A stretch of DNA of 45,762 nucleotides from an uncultured Bacilli bacterium (GCA_947631205.1 CANRKL010000003.1:1-45762), one strand, 5' to 3'. Shown: positions 1 through 10,022, numbered from the stretch's first letter. Program-made: numbers and translations. The notes: generated by a model not told the origin, from the letters alone.

Positions 1-175
1 ATAATTATATTACACACCTTTACTATAATTAGTATAACACTCGATGTGTTTTACCTGCGAAAAAAATTTACACCCTTTAATTTTTTGAGTTTGATTTTAT
101 ATACTTAAGATTTTTGATAGTTATTTCTAGCATATTTTTTCTTTTAGTTTCCATAATAATTTTAGGTGGAAGTTT

Positions 176-2098
176 ATGAAAAAATTGAAATTTTTGTTAA
201 GACTTTTTTCTTTTATGGTTTTATCTTTGGTTGTTTGTTTGTTAGGAATTTATGTTTATGCTTTTTTTTCACCAAAGTTAGAATTAAAGAATATGGGAAA
301 GATTTTTATTTATGACTCTAATGAAAGTTTAATTTATCAAGGTTCTGGGTCTAATGATTGGATTAGTTTAGATGATATTTCGGATAATTTAAAGAATGCC
401 GTTATTAGTGTGGAAGATAAAAATTTTTATAAACATCATGGGTTTGATTTTTTAAGAATTATTAAGGCTTTTTATTTATTAGTTAAGAATAAGAGTATTA
501 CAGGGGGGGCTTCGACTATTAGTCAGCAGTATATTAAAAATATGTATCTTTCTTTTGACCAAACTTGGGGGAGAAAGTTAGAGGAGGCACTTCTTACGGT
601 GGAGTTGGAGGTTCATTATAGTAAGGATAATATTTTAGAGGGTTATTTAAATACGATTAATTATGGTGAAGGTAATTATGGTATTGAGGATGCTAGTCAG
701 TTTTATTTTAATAAAAGTAGTAAGGATTTGTCTTTAGAAGAGGCAATTATGTTAGCTGGTATTCCAAAGAATCCTAGTAATTTTAATCCTGTTAGTAATT
801 ATGATTTATGTGTTGAAAGAGCTAAAATTGTAGCTTTAACGATGGTAAAAAATGGATATATTTCTCAGGAAGAATATGATGGCCTTTTTCAAGATGTTAT
901 TCCAATTTATGGAAAAAGGGAACAAAATAATAGTCAAATGATTATGTATTATCAAGATGCGGTTTTAAATGAATTAAGTGAAATAAAAGAGGTTCCTAAG
1001 AGTTTATTGGAGTCTGGTGGTTTGAAGATTTATACGGCTTTTGATATGAATGCAATGCAAAAGTTGGAGGAGTCTATTTTAAATGTTATGGGTAAACAAG
1101 ATGATTTACAGGTAGCAAGTTTAATGGTTGACCCAAAAACAGGTGGGGTTTTAGCTTTATCAGGTGGTCTTAATTATGCGGTTAGTCAATATAATCGAGC
1201 AATTATGGCTAAAAGACAGGTTGGTAGTACAATGAAGCCTTTCCTTTATTATGGGGCTTTAGAAAATGGACTGGTTTCTTCTTCGACTTTTAGAAGTGAA
1301 TATACAACTTTTAATTTTGCTAATAATAAGACTTATTCTCCTAATAATTATAATAAACTTTATGCGAATAAGGATATAACGATGGCCGCGGCGATTGCTT
1401 TTTCGGATAATGTTTATGCGGTTAAGACTCATTTGTTTTTGGGAACGGATGTTTTAACTAATGTAGCTAAGAGGTGTGGTATTAAGGAAGATTTGGATAG
1501 TATTCCTAGTTTGGCTTTAGGTACTGATGAGATTTCGATGATTGATTTTGCTCAGGGTTATCAAACTTTAGCTAATGGTGGTGATGAGATGGATTTGTTT
1601 TTTATTTCAAGGGTTGAGGATATGTTTGGAAATGTTTTGTTTGAAAGAAAGTTAAAGCATGATTTTGTTTTAAATAGTAATGATGTTTATATTTTAAATG
1701 AGATGTTATCTAATACTACTAATGCCGCATTTAATGATTATACTGTTCCAACAGCTCTTTCTTTAGCTAATAGAATGAGTAGGAAGTATGCTTTGAAAAC
1801 TGGGACGACAAATACTGATTCATGGGCAGTTGGTTATACTCCAGATTTACTTACTATGGTGTGGATTGGTAATGATGAAGCGTTGGAAACGGATTATACG
1901 GCTAGTTATTATTCTAAGGAGATTTGGCTTAATACAATGGAAAAGTATTTAGATGGGACGGGAGATAATTGGTATGTAAGGCCTAAGAATATTGTAGGTG
2001 TAGTAAGGAATAGTATTACTGGTGATAGTAGTGTTGTTGATAATCATAGTACAATGTTTTATTATGTTCGGGGAACCGAAGTTTCGGTAGGTAGTTAG
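176..2098 (+). CDS. Bifunctional penicillin-binding protein (PBP1A-like, GT51 transglycosylase + transpeptidase)
   Basis: ORF 640 aa; N-terminal TM helix; GT51 motifs (SVEDKNFYKHHGFD, TGGASTISQQ); transpeptidase motifs STMK, SDN, KTGT. Confidence 0.93.
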   Translation: MKKLKFLLRLFSFMVLSLVVCLLGIYVYAFFSPKLELKNMGKIFIYDSNESLIYQGSGSNDWISLDDISDNLKNAVISVEDKNFYKHHGFDFLRIIKAFYLLVKNKSITGGASTISQQYIKNMYLSFDQTWGRKLEEALLTVELEVHYSKDNILEGYLNTINYGEGNYGIEDASQFYFNKSSKDLSLEEAIMLAGIPKNPSNFNPVSNYDLCVERAKIVALTMVKNGYISQEEYDGLFQDVIPIYGKREQNNSQMIMYYQDAVLNELSEIKEVPKSLLESGGLKIYTAFDMNAMQKLEESILNVMGKQDDLQVASLMVDPKTGGVLALSGGLNYAVSQYNRAIMAKRQVGSTMKPFLYYGALENGLVSSSTFRSEYTTFNFANNKTYSPNNYNKLYANKDITMAAAIAFSDNVYAVKTHLFLGTDVLTNVAKRCGIKEDLDSIPSLALGTDEISMIDFAQGYQTLANGGDEMDLFFISRVEDMFGNVLFERKLKHDFVLNSNDVYILNEMLSNTTNAAFNDYTVPTALSLANRMSRKYALKTGTTNTDSWAVGYTPDLLTMVWIGNDEALETDYTASYYSKEIWLNTMEKYLDGTGDNWYVRPKNIVGVVRNSITGDSSVVDNHSTMFYYVRGTEVSVGS

Positions 2099-2105
2099 GC
2101 ATATA

Positions 2106-2167
2106 AAAAAAAGTAAATTTAATTAATGAAATACTTTTAGGTAGTTGGCATTAATAATTTACTTTTT
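2106..2167. terminator. Bidirectional terminator between convergent pbp and noc
   Basis: Inverted repeat AAAAAGTAAATTtAATTAATG ... CATTAATaATTTACTTTTT, A-tract on one side and T-tract on the other. Confidence 0.65.
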
Positions 2168-3446
2168 ATTTTTGAATGTTAATATTTATTTGATAGGTGT
2201 TTTCTAAATCAACTTCTTCTAAATTGATGGTAAATCCTCGTTCTTCTAGGTTTTTAACGAAGTCTCGAACATCATTAATAGCGGTTTTTAAATCCATATG
2301 TTGTTCTTCTTTTTGTTTGGCTTCGTATTCTGGGTCTAATTTTATTACTGAATCAATCGGATCTATTATAGGTTCGCTGTTTCTTGCTGTTATTTCTTCT
2401 ATTTTGTTGTTTGGTTCTATTGATGATTGTTCTTTATTTAGGAAAAATGGGAAGATTGGGTCGGTTGTTTCTTTTTGGGGTTCAGAATTTAATATTTCCC
2501 CTATTTTGCTTTCTTCAACTATTGGTGGGGTATCAAAGTCTTCTAATACTTCAATGGTATCAATAGTTTCTGGTTCTTTGTTTAATGAATCTAATGATAA
2601 TTCTGGTTGTTCTTTTATTTCCATATTCATATTGGCCGCCTCATCTTCTAAAAAGTTAAAGAATTTATTTGGTGTTATTGTTGCACCTCCACTTTCTTCG
2701 TTATTATCATTTTCTTGTGGTACTGCCTCGGGAATTATATTTTCTATAATATTAGTTGGTGGAGTTATGTCTACGGCATTTTGCATGATTTCTTCAACGT
2801 TTGGTTCTAAGATGTTAGCATTTCCACTTTGGTCTTGTTCTCCTCCATCTTTATATTTTTTGATTTCCATATCTAATTGTCTTACTGTCATTCTTTTGTT
2901 GATGATTTTTTTAAGCCATTCATTTTGTTCTTCTTTTGGTATTGCTAAGAGACTTCTTGCATGTCTTTCACTTATTTTTTCTTCTAATAAGGCATCTTGA
3001 ACTTCAGGCGCTAAATTTAGAAGGCGAAGTTTATTGGCTATAGTGCTTTGGCTTACTCCCATTTTTTCAGCTAGTTGTTCTTGAGTCATATATCCCCTAT
3101 CTAAAAGGTTTTTATAGGATTTAGCTTCTTCAATAGATGTTAGGTTTCTTCTTTGAATATTTTCAACTAATGCTATTTCGGCACTTTTGTTATCATCGAT
3201 ATTAGATACTATAGCTGGAACTTTTTTTAGTCCGGCCATTTGGGATGCTTTGTATCTTCTTTCGCCAGCGATTATTTCGTATTTGTTCCCTAGTTTTCTT
3301 AATACTAAAGGTTGGATTATTCCATGTTGTTTGATAGAATTTGATAGTTCTTTTAGGCCTTCTTCATCAAACGCTAATCGTGGTTGGAATCGATTGGGTA
3401 TTATATCTTCTATTGCTATTTGTTCTACTTTTTGTTCTGTATTCAC
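2166..3446 (-). CDS. noc: ParB/Noc family chromosome-binding protein, Noc type (nucleoid occlusion)
   Basis: ParB N-domain (PNRFQPR, GIIQPLVLR, IAGERRYKA, ALVENIQRR) and HTH QSTIANKLRLLNL...ISERHARSLL as in Noc; next to rsmG. Start set at GTG 3446 (AAGGGG RBS 9 nt upstream); the track's TTG start at 3512 has no RBS. Confidence 0.85.
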   Translation of the reverse strand: MNTEQKVEQIAIEDIIPNRFQPRLAFDEEGLKELSNSIKQHGIIQPLVLRKLGNKYEIIAGERRYKASQMAGLKKVPAIVSNIDDNKSAEIALVENIQRRNLTSIEEAKSYKNLLDRGYMTQEQLAEKMGVSQSTIANKLRLLNLAPEVQDALLEEKISERHARSLLAIPKEEQNEWLKKIINKRMTVRQLDMEIKKYKDGGEQDQSGNANILEPNVEEIMQNAVDITPPTNIIENIIPEAVPQENDNNEESGGATITPNKFFNFLEDEAANMNMEIKEQPELSLDSLNKEPETIDTIEVLEDFDTPPIVEESKIGEILNSEPQKETTDPIFPFFLNKEQSSIEPNNKIEEITARNSEPIIDPIDSVIKLDPEYEAKQKEEQHMDLKTAINDVRDFVKNLEERGFTINLEEVDLENTYQININIQK

Positions 3447-3521
3447 TAAAATCAGCCCCTTACCGCTTATTTTATATATTTTTATTTTATCAATTTTTTT
3501 TGATTTAGGCAATCATATTTG

Positions 3522-4220
3522 TTATATTTTTTTCTTTATTTTATCATATGTTCTTGGATAGATTGGATTAGTTGGTTTTGTTTTTGTAATTTTTATTAGG
3601 GTTCTATGTCCTTTTTCTTGTGGAAGTTCTAGTTCTTTTATTTCGATTATTTTGGCATTTAATTTAGTTAAGGCTATTTGGCTTTGGTTGATTTCTTCTT
3701 TAATGTTTCCTTTCATTACTAGATAGGAGCCATTGATTTTTAAAGCTGGTATTCCAAGTTCTAAGAGTATTCTTAGTTCGGCAACAGCTCGTGATGTTAT
3801 GTAATCGTATTTTTCTCGATTTTCTTTGGTATATTCTTCTGCTCTTTTTTGGACGATTGTTACATTTTTTAGGTTTAATTTTTGAACACAGTCAGTTAAA
3901 AATTTTATTTTTTTGTTATTGGAGTCGAGAAGTGTTACTTGAAGATGTGGAAAAACGATAGCAAGTACTAATCCAGGGAATCCTGCTCCGGAACCGATGT
4001 CTAATAGACTTCCTTCTTTTAAATCAGCTATTTTAGTTAAAGTTAGGGAATCATAGAAATGTTTTATGTAAACTTCTTCAAGATTTTTTATAGCTGTTAG
4101 GTTGGTATGTTTGTTGTATTCTAAAAGGAAGTTTGCATATTCTTCTAATTGTTGTTTGGATTTTTCTGGAATGTTTAAGTTTAATTGATTTAAGTAGTTC
4201 ATTTTTCTTTTTATAATCAA
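3522..4220 (-). CDS. rsmG: 16S rRNA (guanine-527-N7)-methyltransferase RsmG
   Basis: ORF 232 aa, LLDIGSGAGFPGLVLAI SAM motif, synteny with mnmG; true start may be ATG 4202. Confidence 0.92.
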   Translation of the reverse strand: MIIKRKMNYLNQLNLNIPEKSKQQLEEYANFLLEYNKHTNLTAIKNLEEVYIKHFYDSLTLTKIADLKEGSLLDIGSGAGFPGLVLAIVFPHLQVTLLDSNNKKIKFLTDCVQKLNLKNVTIVQKRAEEYTKENREKYDYITSRAVAELRILLELGIPALKINGSYLVMKGNIKEEINQSQIALTKLNAKIIEIKELELPQEKGHRTLIKITKTKPTNPIYPRTYDKIKKKI

Positions 4221-4239
4221 TTTTATAGAAATGTTTTAA

Positions 4240-6117
4240 TTAATTCTGTAATTGATTCTCTCCTTTCTCCTTATTATATTCTTTTTTTAAGTAGATATTT
4301 AAGACGGCTAAATCATTAGGATTTACTCCACTTATTCTTGATGCTTGTCCTAGGGATATTGGTCTTATTTGTTCTAGTTTTTGACGAGCTTCGGATGCTA
4401 AGTTTTTGATTTTTTGATAATCGATGTCTTTAGGAATTTGTTTGGATTCTAATTTACTCATTTTTTCGACTTCTTTATAGGTTTTATTTATGTATCCCTC
4501 GTATTTTATTTGTATTTCTACTTCTTCTTTAATGTTTTTAGGATATGGTATTGGTTTTATTTGTTCTAGTAAAGAGATTGTTATTTCTGGTCTTTTTAAG
4601 AGATTGTTATAACTTGTTGATTTGGGAATGTCTATATGATTTTGGGATAAGATTTCTTTTCCTTCTTTAGTTAGTTTTTGAGTTTGGAAGTATTTTTGAC
4701 ATTCTTCTATTTGTTTTTTCTTTTCTAAGTAATTTAAGTACTCTTTTTCTTCAATGCTTCCTACTTCTTTGGCATATTCTCTTAGTCTTAAATCGGCGTT
4801 GTCATGACGAAGGATTAGGCGGTATTCAGCTCTTGAGGTAAGCATTCGGTATGGTTCTTTGGTTCCTTTGGTTACTAAATCATCTATTAAAACACCGATG
4901 TAAGCATCACTTCTTTTTAAGATTAGTGGTGGATGGTTTTCTAAACTTAGACTGGCATTTATTCCCGCGATTAACCCTTGACCAGCTGCTTCTTCATAGC
5001 CACTTGTTCCATTTATTTGGCCCGCTGTATAAAGATTTTTTATGATTTTGGATTCTAGGGATGGTTGCATTTGGATGGGGTCAATTGCATCATATTCGAT
5101 AGCATAAGCATATTTGGATATTTCAGCGTGTTCTAATCCTTTTAGGCTATGAACCATTTGTTCTTGAATATCTTTAGGCATTGATGTAGAAAATCCTTGA
5201 AGATACCATTCATCATAGTAAAGGCTTTCTGGTTCTAAAAAAAGTTGATGTCTTTCTTTGTCTTTGAATCTAACTAATTTATCTTCAATACTTGGACAGT
5301 ATCTTGGCCCTACTCCTGTTACATATCCCCCATACATAGCTGATTTTTCTAAGTTGTCTAATATGATTTTATGAGTTTTTTCATTAGTATATAGAAGATA
5401 GCATTTTTGTTGGTCATTAGGATTGTAGCTTGCTTCATCAAGGCAGGAGAATGTCCAAAGTTCGTCGTCTCCTTTTTCTTCTTGCATTTGGGTAAAGTCT
5501 ATAGTTTTTGCTTTGATTCTTTGGGGGGTTCCGGTTTTTAGTCTTTGAATTTTTATTCCATAGGTTTTTAATTTTTCACTTAGATAGTTGCTTCGGTCTT
5601 CACCATGGGGGCCACCTTTAGTGTTTTCATCTCCTATTAAGATATTGGCATTTAAGTATGTTCCTGTGGTAAGGATTACTTTTTCACTTGTGATTTTTGT
5701 TTGGTCTTCTAAAATTACTCCTTTTACTTCATTGTTTTCGATTATTAAGTCTTCTACTTTACCTTCTAAGATTGTTAAATTGGGAGTTTGATTTAGAATT
5801 TCTAACATTTTTTTAGGATAAGTTATTTTGTCAACTTGGGCTCTTAGTGAACGGACAGCTGGACCTTTGGAGTTATTTAACATTTTGATTTGAAAATGAG
5901 ATTGGTCAGTTACTTTACCCATTAGGCCTCCTAAGGCATCTATTTCTCTTACGATTATTCCTTTAGCTCTTCCTCCGATTGAGGGATTGCAAGGCATATC
6001 TCCTATATTTTTTTTATTCATAGTAATTAATAGGGTTTTATGGCCTTTTTTGGCAGAGATGTGGCTGGCTTCGATTCCGGCATGACCTCCTCCGACTACT
6101 ATTATTTCATATTTCAT
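4240..6117 (-). CDS. mnmG: tRNA uridine 5-carboxymethylaminomethyl modification enzyme MnmG (GidA)
   Basis: ORF 625 aa; VVGGGHAGIEAS, CNPSIGGRAKGIIVREIDALGG, GTSGYEEAAGQGLIAGINA. Confidence 0.97.
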   Translation of the reverse strand: MKYEIIVVGGGHAGIEASHISAKKGHKTLLITMNKKNIGDMPCNPSIGGRAKGIIVREIDALGGLMGKVTDQSHFQIKMLNNSKGPAVRSLRAQVDKITYPKKMLEILNQTPNLTILEGKVEDLIIENNEVKGVILEDQTKITSEKVILTTGTYLNANILIGDENTKGGPHGEDRSNYLSEKLKTYGIKIQRLKTGTPQRIKAKTIDFTQMQEEKGDDELWTFSCLDEASYNPNDQQKCYLLYTNEKTHKIILDNLEKSAMYGGYVTGVGPRYCPSIEDKLVRFKDKERHQLFLEPESLYYDEWYLQGFSTSMPKDIQEQMVHSLKGLEHAEISKYAYAIEYDAIDPIQMQPSLESKIIKNLYTAGQINGTSGYEEAAGQGLIAGINASLSLENHPPLILKRSDAYIGVLIDDLVTKGTKEPYRMLTSRAEYRLILRHDNADLRLREYAKEVGSIEEKEYLNYLEKKKQIEECQKYFQTQKLTKEGKEILSQNHIDIPKSTSYNNLLKRPEITISLLEQIKPIPYPKNIKEEVEIQIKYEGYINKTYKEVEKMSKLESKQIPKDIDYQKIKNLASEARQKLEQIRPISLGQASRISGVNPNDLAVLNIYLKKEYNKEKGENQLQN

Positions 6118-6135
6118 TTTTTATCACTCTCTCAT

Positions 6136-7488
6136 TTATTTTCCTAGGCAAAATCTTTTAAAGATGTTGTCTATTAGTTCTTCTTCATAGTATTCACCGA
6201 TTATTTTTCCTAGTTTTTCCCAAACTTCTCTTATTTCGATAGCTAAGATGTCAACAGGAACATTTTTTTGATTTTCTTCAATTATGTGTTTTAAATGTTT
6301 TTGGGCTTCTTTAGCAAGGCTTATTTGTCTTGTGTTGGTTAGGTAGGCTAGGTTTTTATTTTCAATGTCGTTTAGTTTAAATTCTCTAATGATTTGCTCT
6401 TTTAGTTCTTCGATTCCTTCTTTGGTTTTGGTGCTTCCTTTTATTGCTTTTAAATTTTCGTCTATCTTTATTTTAGTTGGTAAATCTGTTTTATTGATAA
6501 AGATTAGATGTTTTTGGTTTTGTAGTTTTTCTAGTAGTTGTTTTTCTTCGTTGGTAATTGGTTCGTTGTTGTTTAAAACTAAGATTGTTATATCAGCATT
6601 TTGCATGGTTTGTTCACTTTTTTTGACACCTATTTGTTCTATGGTATCGGTTGTTTTTCTAATTCCTGCTGTGTCTAAAAATTGAAAGAGGATTCCTTTA
6701 TAGATAATTGTTCCTTCAACTATGTCTCTTGTTGTGCCACTTTGGTTGGACACTATTGCTTTTTCTTCTTCTAGTAAGGTATTTAGTAAGGAACTTTTGC
6801 CGACGTTTGGTTTTCCAACAATGGCTATTTTTAAGCCGTTTTTGATTAGTTTTCCATTTTGTGATTCATTGACTATTTTGGTTAGTTTTTGATTTATTTC
6901 AGTTAGTATTGGTTCAATGTTTTGTTTGGTTATAACTAATTCATCAGTGTATTCGGGATAGTCTATGTTTACTTCGATGTTAGCAAGAAGTCCTACTATT
7001 TGTTCTCTTAATTCTGTTATTAGTTTAGTTGTTTTTCCTGTTAAATTATTGATGGCTAGGTTTCGTTGTGTTGTTGTGTTTGATTCTAATATGTCTTCTA
7101 CGGATTCAGCTTCTAAAAGATTTATGCGACCATTTAAGAAAGCTCTTTTGGTAAATTCTCCAGGTTCGGCTAGGCGAGCTCCATTGGTTATAATTAGTTC
7201 AAGGATTTTTTGGGTTACAGCATAACCGCCATGGCAGTTTATTTCAACAATGTCTTCTTTCGTATATGTTTTAGGTGATTTCATTATTGTAACTAATACT
7301 TCGTCTATTATTTGGTCTTGGTCTTTGATGTAGCCATAGTGAATTGTATGTGATGGTGAGTCAATTATTTTGGGATTGGAAAAAATTTTTTGAATGATTG
7401 GGAATGATTCTTCGCCACTTATTCTAATAATATTAATTGCCCCTATTCCTATGTTATTGGTAGCAATTGCGGTAATTGTGTCTAACAT
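6136..7488 (-). CDS. mnmE: tRNA modification GTPase MnmE (TrmE)
   Basis: ORF 450 aa; GKPNVGKSSLLN, DTAGIR, NKTD, C-terminal FCLGK. Confidence 0.97.
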   Translation of the reverse strand: MLDTITAIATNNIGIGAINIIRISGEESFPIIQKIFSNPKIIDSPSHTIHYGYIKDQDQIIDEVLVTIMKSPKTYTKEDIVEINCHGGYAVTQKILELIITNGARLAEPGEFTKRAFLNGRINLLEAESVEDILESNTTTQRNLAINNLTGKTTKLITELREQIVGLLANIEVNIDYPEYTDELVITKQNIEPILTEINQKLTKIVNESQNGKLIKNGLKIAIVGKPNVGKSSLLNTLLEEEKAIVSNQSGTTRDIVEGTIIYKGILFQFLDTAGIRKTTDTIEQIGVKKSEQTMQNADITILVLNNNEPITNEEKQLLEKLQNQKHLIFINKTDLPTKIKIDENLKAIKGSTKTKEGIEELKEQIIREFKLNDIENKNLAYLTNTRQISLAKEAQKHLKHIIEENQKNVPVDILAIEIREVWEKLGKIIGEYYEEELIDNIFKRFCLGK

Positions 7489-7634
7489 ATAAATCCTCCT
7501 AACTGTTTTGGTATTATAGCAAATTTGTTTTCTGTTGTCTAATTTTATTTTGATAAATTGCTAAATACCATTATACTATGGATAATTTTAGTTGTAAATT
7601 AAAGCATAAGTAAAAAAAGTTATGGGGTAAAAAT

Positions 7635-7648
7635 ATTTCCCGGGAAAT
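7635..7648. promoter_or_regulatory. Noc-binding palindrome (NBS) ATTTCCCGGGAAAT
   Basis: Exact 14-bp palindrome identical to the described Bacillus Noc-binding sequence; intergenic. Confidence 0.75.
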
Positions 7649-7663
7649 AAAATTATAAAAATA

Positions 7664-7693
7664 AAAAGACTTTTTCGGTAAAAATAAAAGTCC
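7664..7693 (-). terminator. Terminator of the cysE-like gene
   Basis: Minus strand GACTTTT...AAAAGTC followed by TTTTTATTTTT just after the stop codon. Confidence 0.55.
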
Positions 7694-8272
7694 TTAATCT
7701 TTAGAGGATTGATGGAATTTTCCATCTTCATAGTAAAGTTCACTTTGATTGTCTTCACTTAAAACATAAAAACGATTGTCCATTTTTTCTTGTTTCTTTT
7801 TGATAATTGTTGGACTACAGTAGGCAACTGAATTATCTTCCATATCTTTTGTTACTACGGCATTGGCTCCAATTCGGCAGTTGTTTCCAATTGTTATGTT
7901 TCCAAGTATTTTGGCTCCGGCTCCAATATAGCAATTGTCCCCTATTTTAGGATTACCAATATTTTTGCTTCCTTTTGTTCTGATGGCTCCAATGGTAACT
8001 TGTTGAAATATTACAGCATTTTTGCCTATTTCAGTTAAATCAGAAATAAATATTCCTAACATTCCATGAGGAAAATAAGGTTTATTTTGAAATTTGGCGG
8101 GTATTCCAATATAACTTCCTTTTTTGTCTAGGTATTGTGAATATATAGAAGCCAATATGCCACTTTCTTTATGATGTGATTCTAAATACTCTTTCAATTC
8201 CCAAATGTCTTTAAACTTTAGGAATACAAAAAAACTTAGAATGCTTTTTAACCAATTTTTTAAATATATCAT
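7694..8272 (-). CDS. Serine O-acetyltransferase-like (left-handed beta-helix acyltransferase)
   Basis: ORF 192 aa; hexapeptide repeats IGDNCYIGAGAKILGNITIGNNCRIGANAVVTKD. Confidence 0.8.
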   Translation of the reverse strand: MIYLKNWLKSILSFFVFLKFKDIWELKEYLESHHKESGILASIYSQYLDKKGSYIGIPAKFQNKPYFPHGMLGIFISDLTEIGKNAVIFQQVTIGAIRTKGSKNIGNPKIGDNCYIGAGAKILGNITIGNNCRIGANAVVTKDMEDNSVAYCSPTIIKKKQEKMDNRFYVLSEDNQSELYYEDGKFHQSSKD

Positions 8273-8419
8273 AGTAATTCACCAATCATATTATAAAAAA
8301 ATATTTCTTTCTGTTCAAGATAGAATGATAAGTTTTATTAGTGATTTTTAGATAACTTTTTGATAATCATTAAAAAACAAATAAGTAATTTTTACCTATT
8401 TGCTCTTTGGTTAGCTATT

Positions 8420-9001
8420 TTATTTTTCAACGTATTTGATAACGACGTGGCGAGTTGGTTCTTCTCCTGTACTTTCTGTAGCTACTCCTTTAAAGTTTGT
8501 TAGTTTGTTATGAATAATTCTTCTTTCGTAAGAGTTCATATTTTCAAGCTCGGCATCTACTTTTGTATCTCTTACTTCTTTGGCAATTCTGATTGCTAAT
8601 TTTTCAAGGGCAACTACTCTTTTTTCTTTGTAATTTGCTACGTCTAATATTATTTTGATATTAATCCCCCACTCTTTTTTGATATGAGTTTTAACTAGGT
8701 TTTCTAAGGCTTTTAAATTTTGGCCATTCTTTCCTATTAATAAAGGATTATTGTTTGAATACATTGTTAAGTAAATTGTTTCTTCACGGACACTTGATTC
8801 AAAATTAACTAAAATATCTAATTTTTCAATTATTTCTGCTAAGTAGTCTTCGATATTTTCAATAAGTTGTTGATATGATATAGCTTTGATTTTGATTTTA
8901 TCTTCTTTGTTTTCTTTAGTATATATTATTTTTTCAGTTCCTAAAATATTTTTAGCTTCTTCTACAGCACTTAATAAGTTTGTTCCTTCTGTTTCAACCA
9001 T
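8420..9001 (-). CDS. jag: RNA-binding protein KhpB/Jag
   Basis: ORF 193 aa; Jag N-domain, KH (LIGKNGQNLKALE), R3H (SYERRIIHNKL...GEEPTRHVVI); downstream of yidC. Confidence 0.93.
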   Translation of the reverse strand: MVETEGTNLLSAVEEAKNILGTEKIIYTKENKEDKIKIKAISYQQLIENIEDYLAEIIEKLDILVNFESSVREETIYLTMYSNNNPLLIGKNGQNLKALENLVKTHIKKEWGINIKIILDVANYKEKRVVALEKLAIRIAKEVRDTKVDAELENMNSYERRIIHNKLTNFKGVATESTGEEPTRHVVIKYVEK

Positions 9002-9002
9002 T

Positions 9003-10022
9003 TTACTTCACTCCTTTTTTAGATGGCTTTTTGGGTTTTATTTTTATTATTTTATTTTTATCATTTTTTTCTTTATCTAAAACTTTTTTAATTATATAAT
9101 TTTGAATTACCGCAAATCCGTTGGTAACTATCCAGTAAAAGGCAATGGCGGTTGGTAGATTGAATGAAGCTATAGAGATACTAATTATCATAAATTTAAA
9201 CATAAAATTCATTTGTTGCATCATTTCATTGTTTTCTGTATTTCCTTGATTCATGGATTTTTTAAATGAGATGTAAGTTGTGATGATAATTAAGAATATT
9301 AAGATTATATAAATATATTCTCCTTGGGCAATTCCTTTCCATGGTGTTGTTCCTAGTTGCATTCCTAATAGTGAGCCTTCAAATATAGCTGGAACTTTAT
9401 TGATGGCATCTAAGAAGGCAAAGAACAATGGAATTTGGATTAAAGCTACAAGACAGCCGGATACAGGATTTATTTTATATTTTTGATAGACCATCATCAT
9501 TTCTTGACTCTTAGCCATCATGGAAGCATTATCGGTTTTGTTGGCATATTTTCTTTCAATTTTGGCTAACTCTGGTTGAGCTTTTTGCATATTATTGGTT
9601 TGTTTCACACTTTTTAATGATAATGGCAACATGATTAGTCTTATTAATAACCCTACTACCATAACTGAAATACCAAAGTTATTGAATAAGTATCCTAATT
9701 TTAATACTACTAAGGCAATTGGTCTTACTAAGATGGCTTGCCATAGTCCTTTATATTTATTTGTTGTTAGATTAAAGTCTTCACATTTAGGAAGTTCTTC
9801 TAGCTTAATATCTAACTGGTCATTGTAGGTTTCATATATTCTATATAGTTCACTATTTTCTTGTGGTTTACATAATATATCTTTTTGAACACTTTGGCCT
9901 GTTTCACTGTTGGTGACAATTTTATTTTCTGAATCTATTATGTAATCTTTTTTACCACAGCCTCCTGCTAATAGTAATGTGACTACTAAAATTGTTATTA
10001 ATATTTTTTTATTATTTTTCAT
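9003..10022 (-). CDS. yidC: Membrane protein insertase YidC/SpoIIIJ (lipoprotein form)
   Basis: ORF 339 aa; lipobox LLAGGC; YidC core; between jag and rnpA. Confidence 0.93.
   Translation of the reverse strand: MKNNKKILITILVVTLLLAGGCGKKDYIIDSENKIVTNSETGQSVQKDILCKPQENSELYRIYETYNDQLDIKLEELPKCEDFNLTTNKYKGLWQAILVRPIALVVLKLGYLFNNFGISVMVVGLLIRLIMLPLSLKSVKQTNNMQKAQPELAKIERKYANKTDNASMMAKSQEMMMVYQKYKINPVSGCLVALIQIPLFFAFLDAINKVPAIFEGSLLGMQLGTTPWKGIAQGEYIYIILIFLIIITTYISFKKSMNQGNTENNEMMQQMNFMFKFMIISISIASFNLPTAIAFYWIVTNGFAVIQNYIIKKVLDKEKNDKNKIIKIKPKKPSKKGVK

Noticed and set aside
503-509. G7 run inside the PBP gene as a second contingency tract
   Set aside because: Falls on the conserved TGGAS motif (GGG GGG GCT), the frame is intact, and seven G is short; possible but weak.
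2197-3561. + strand ORFs of 267, 60 and 124 aa antisense to noc
   Set aside because: Low-complexity Ser/Leu-rich translations antisense to a clear noc gene; shadow ORFs.
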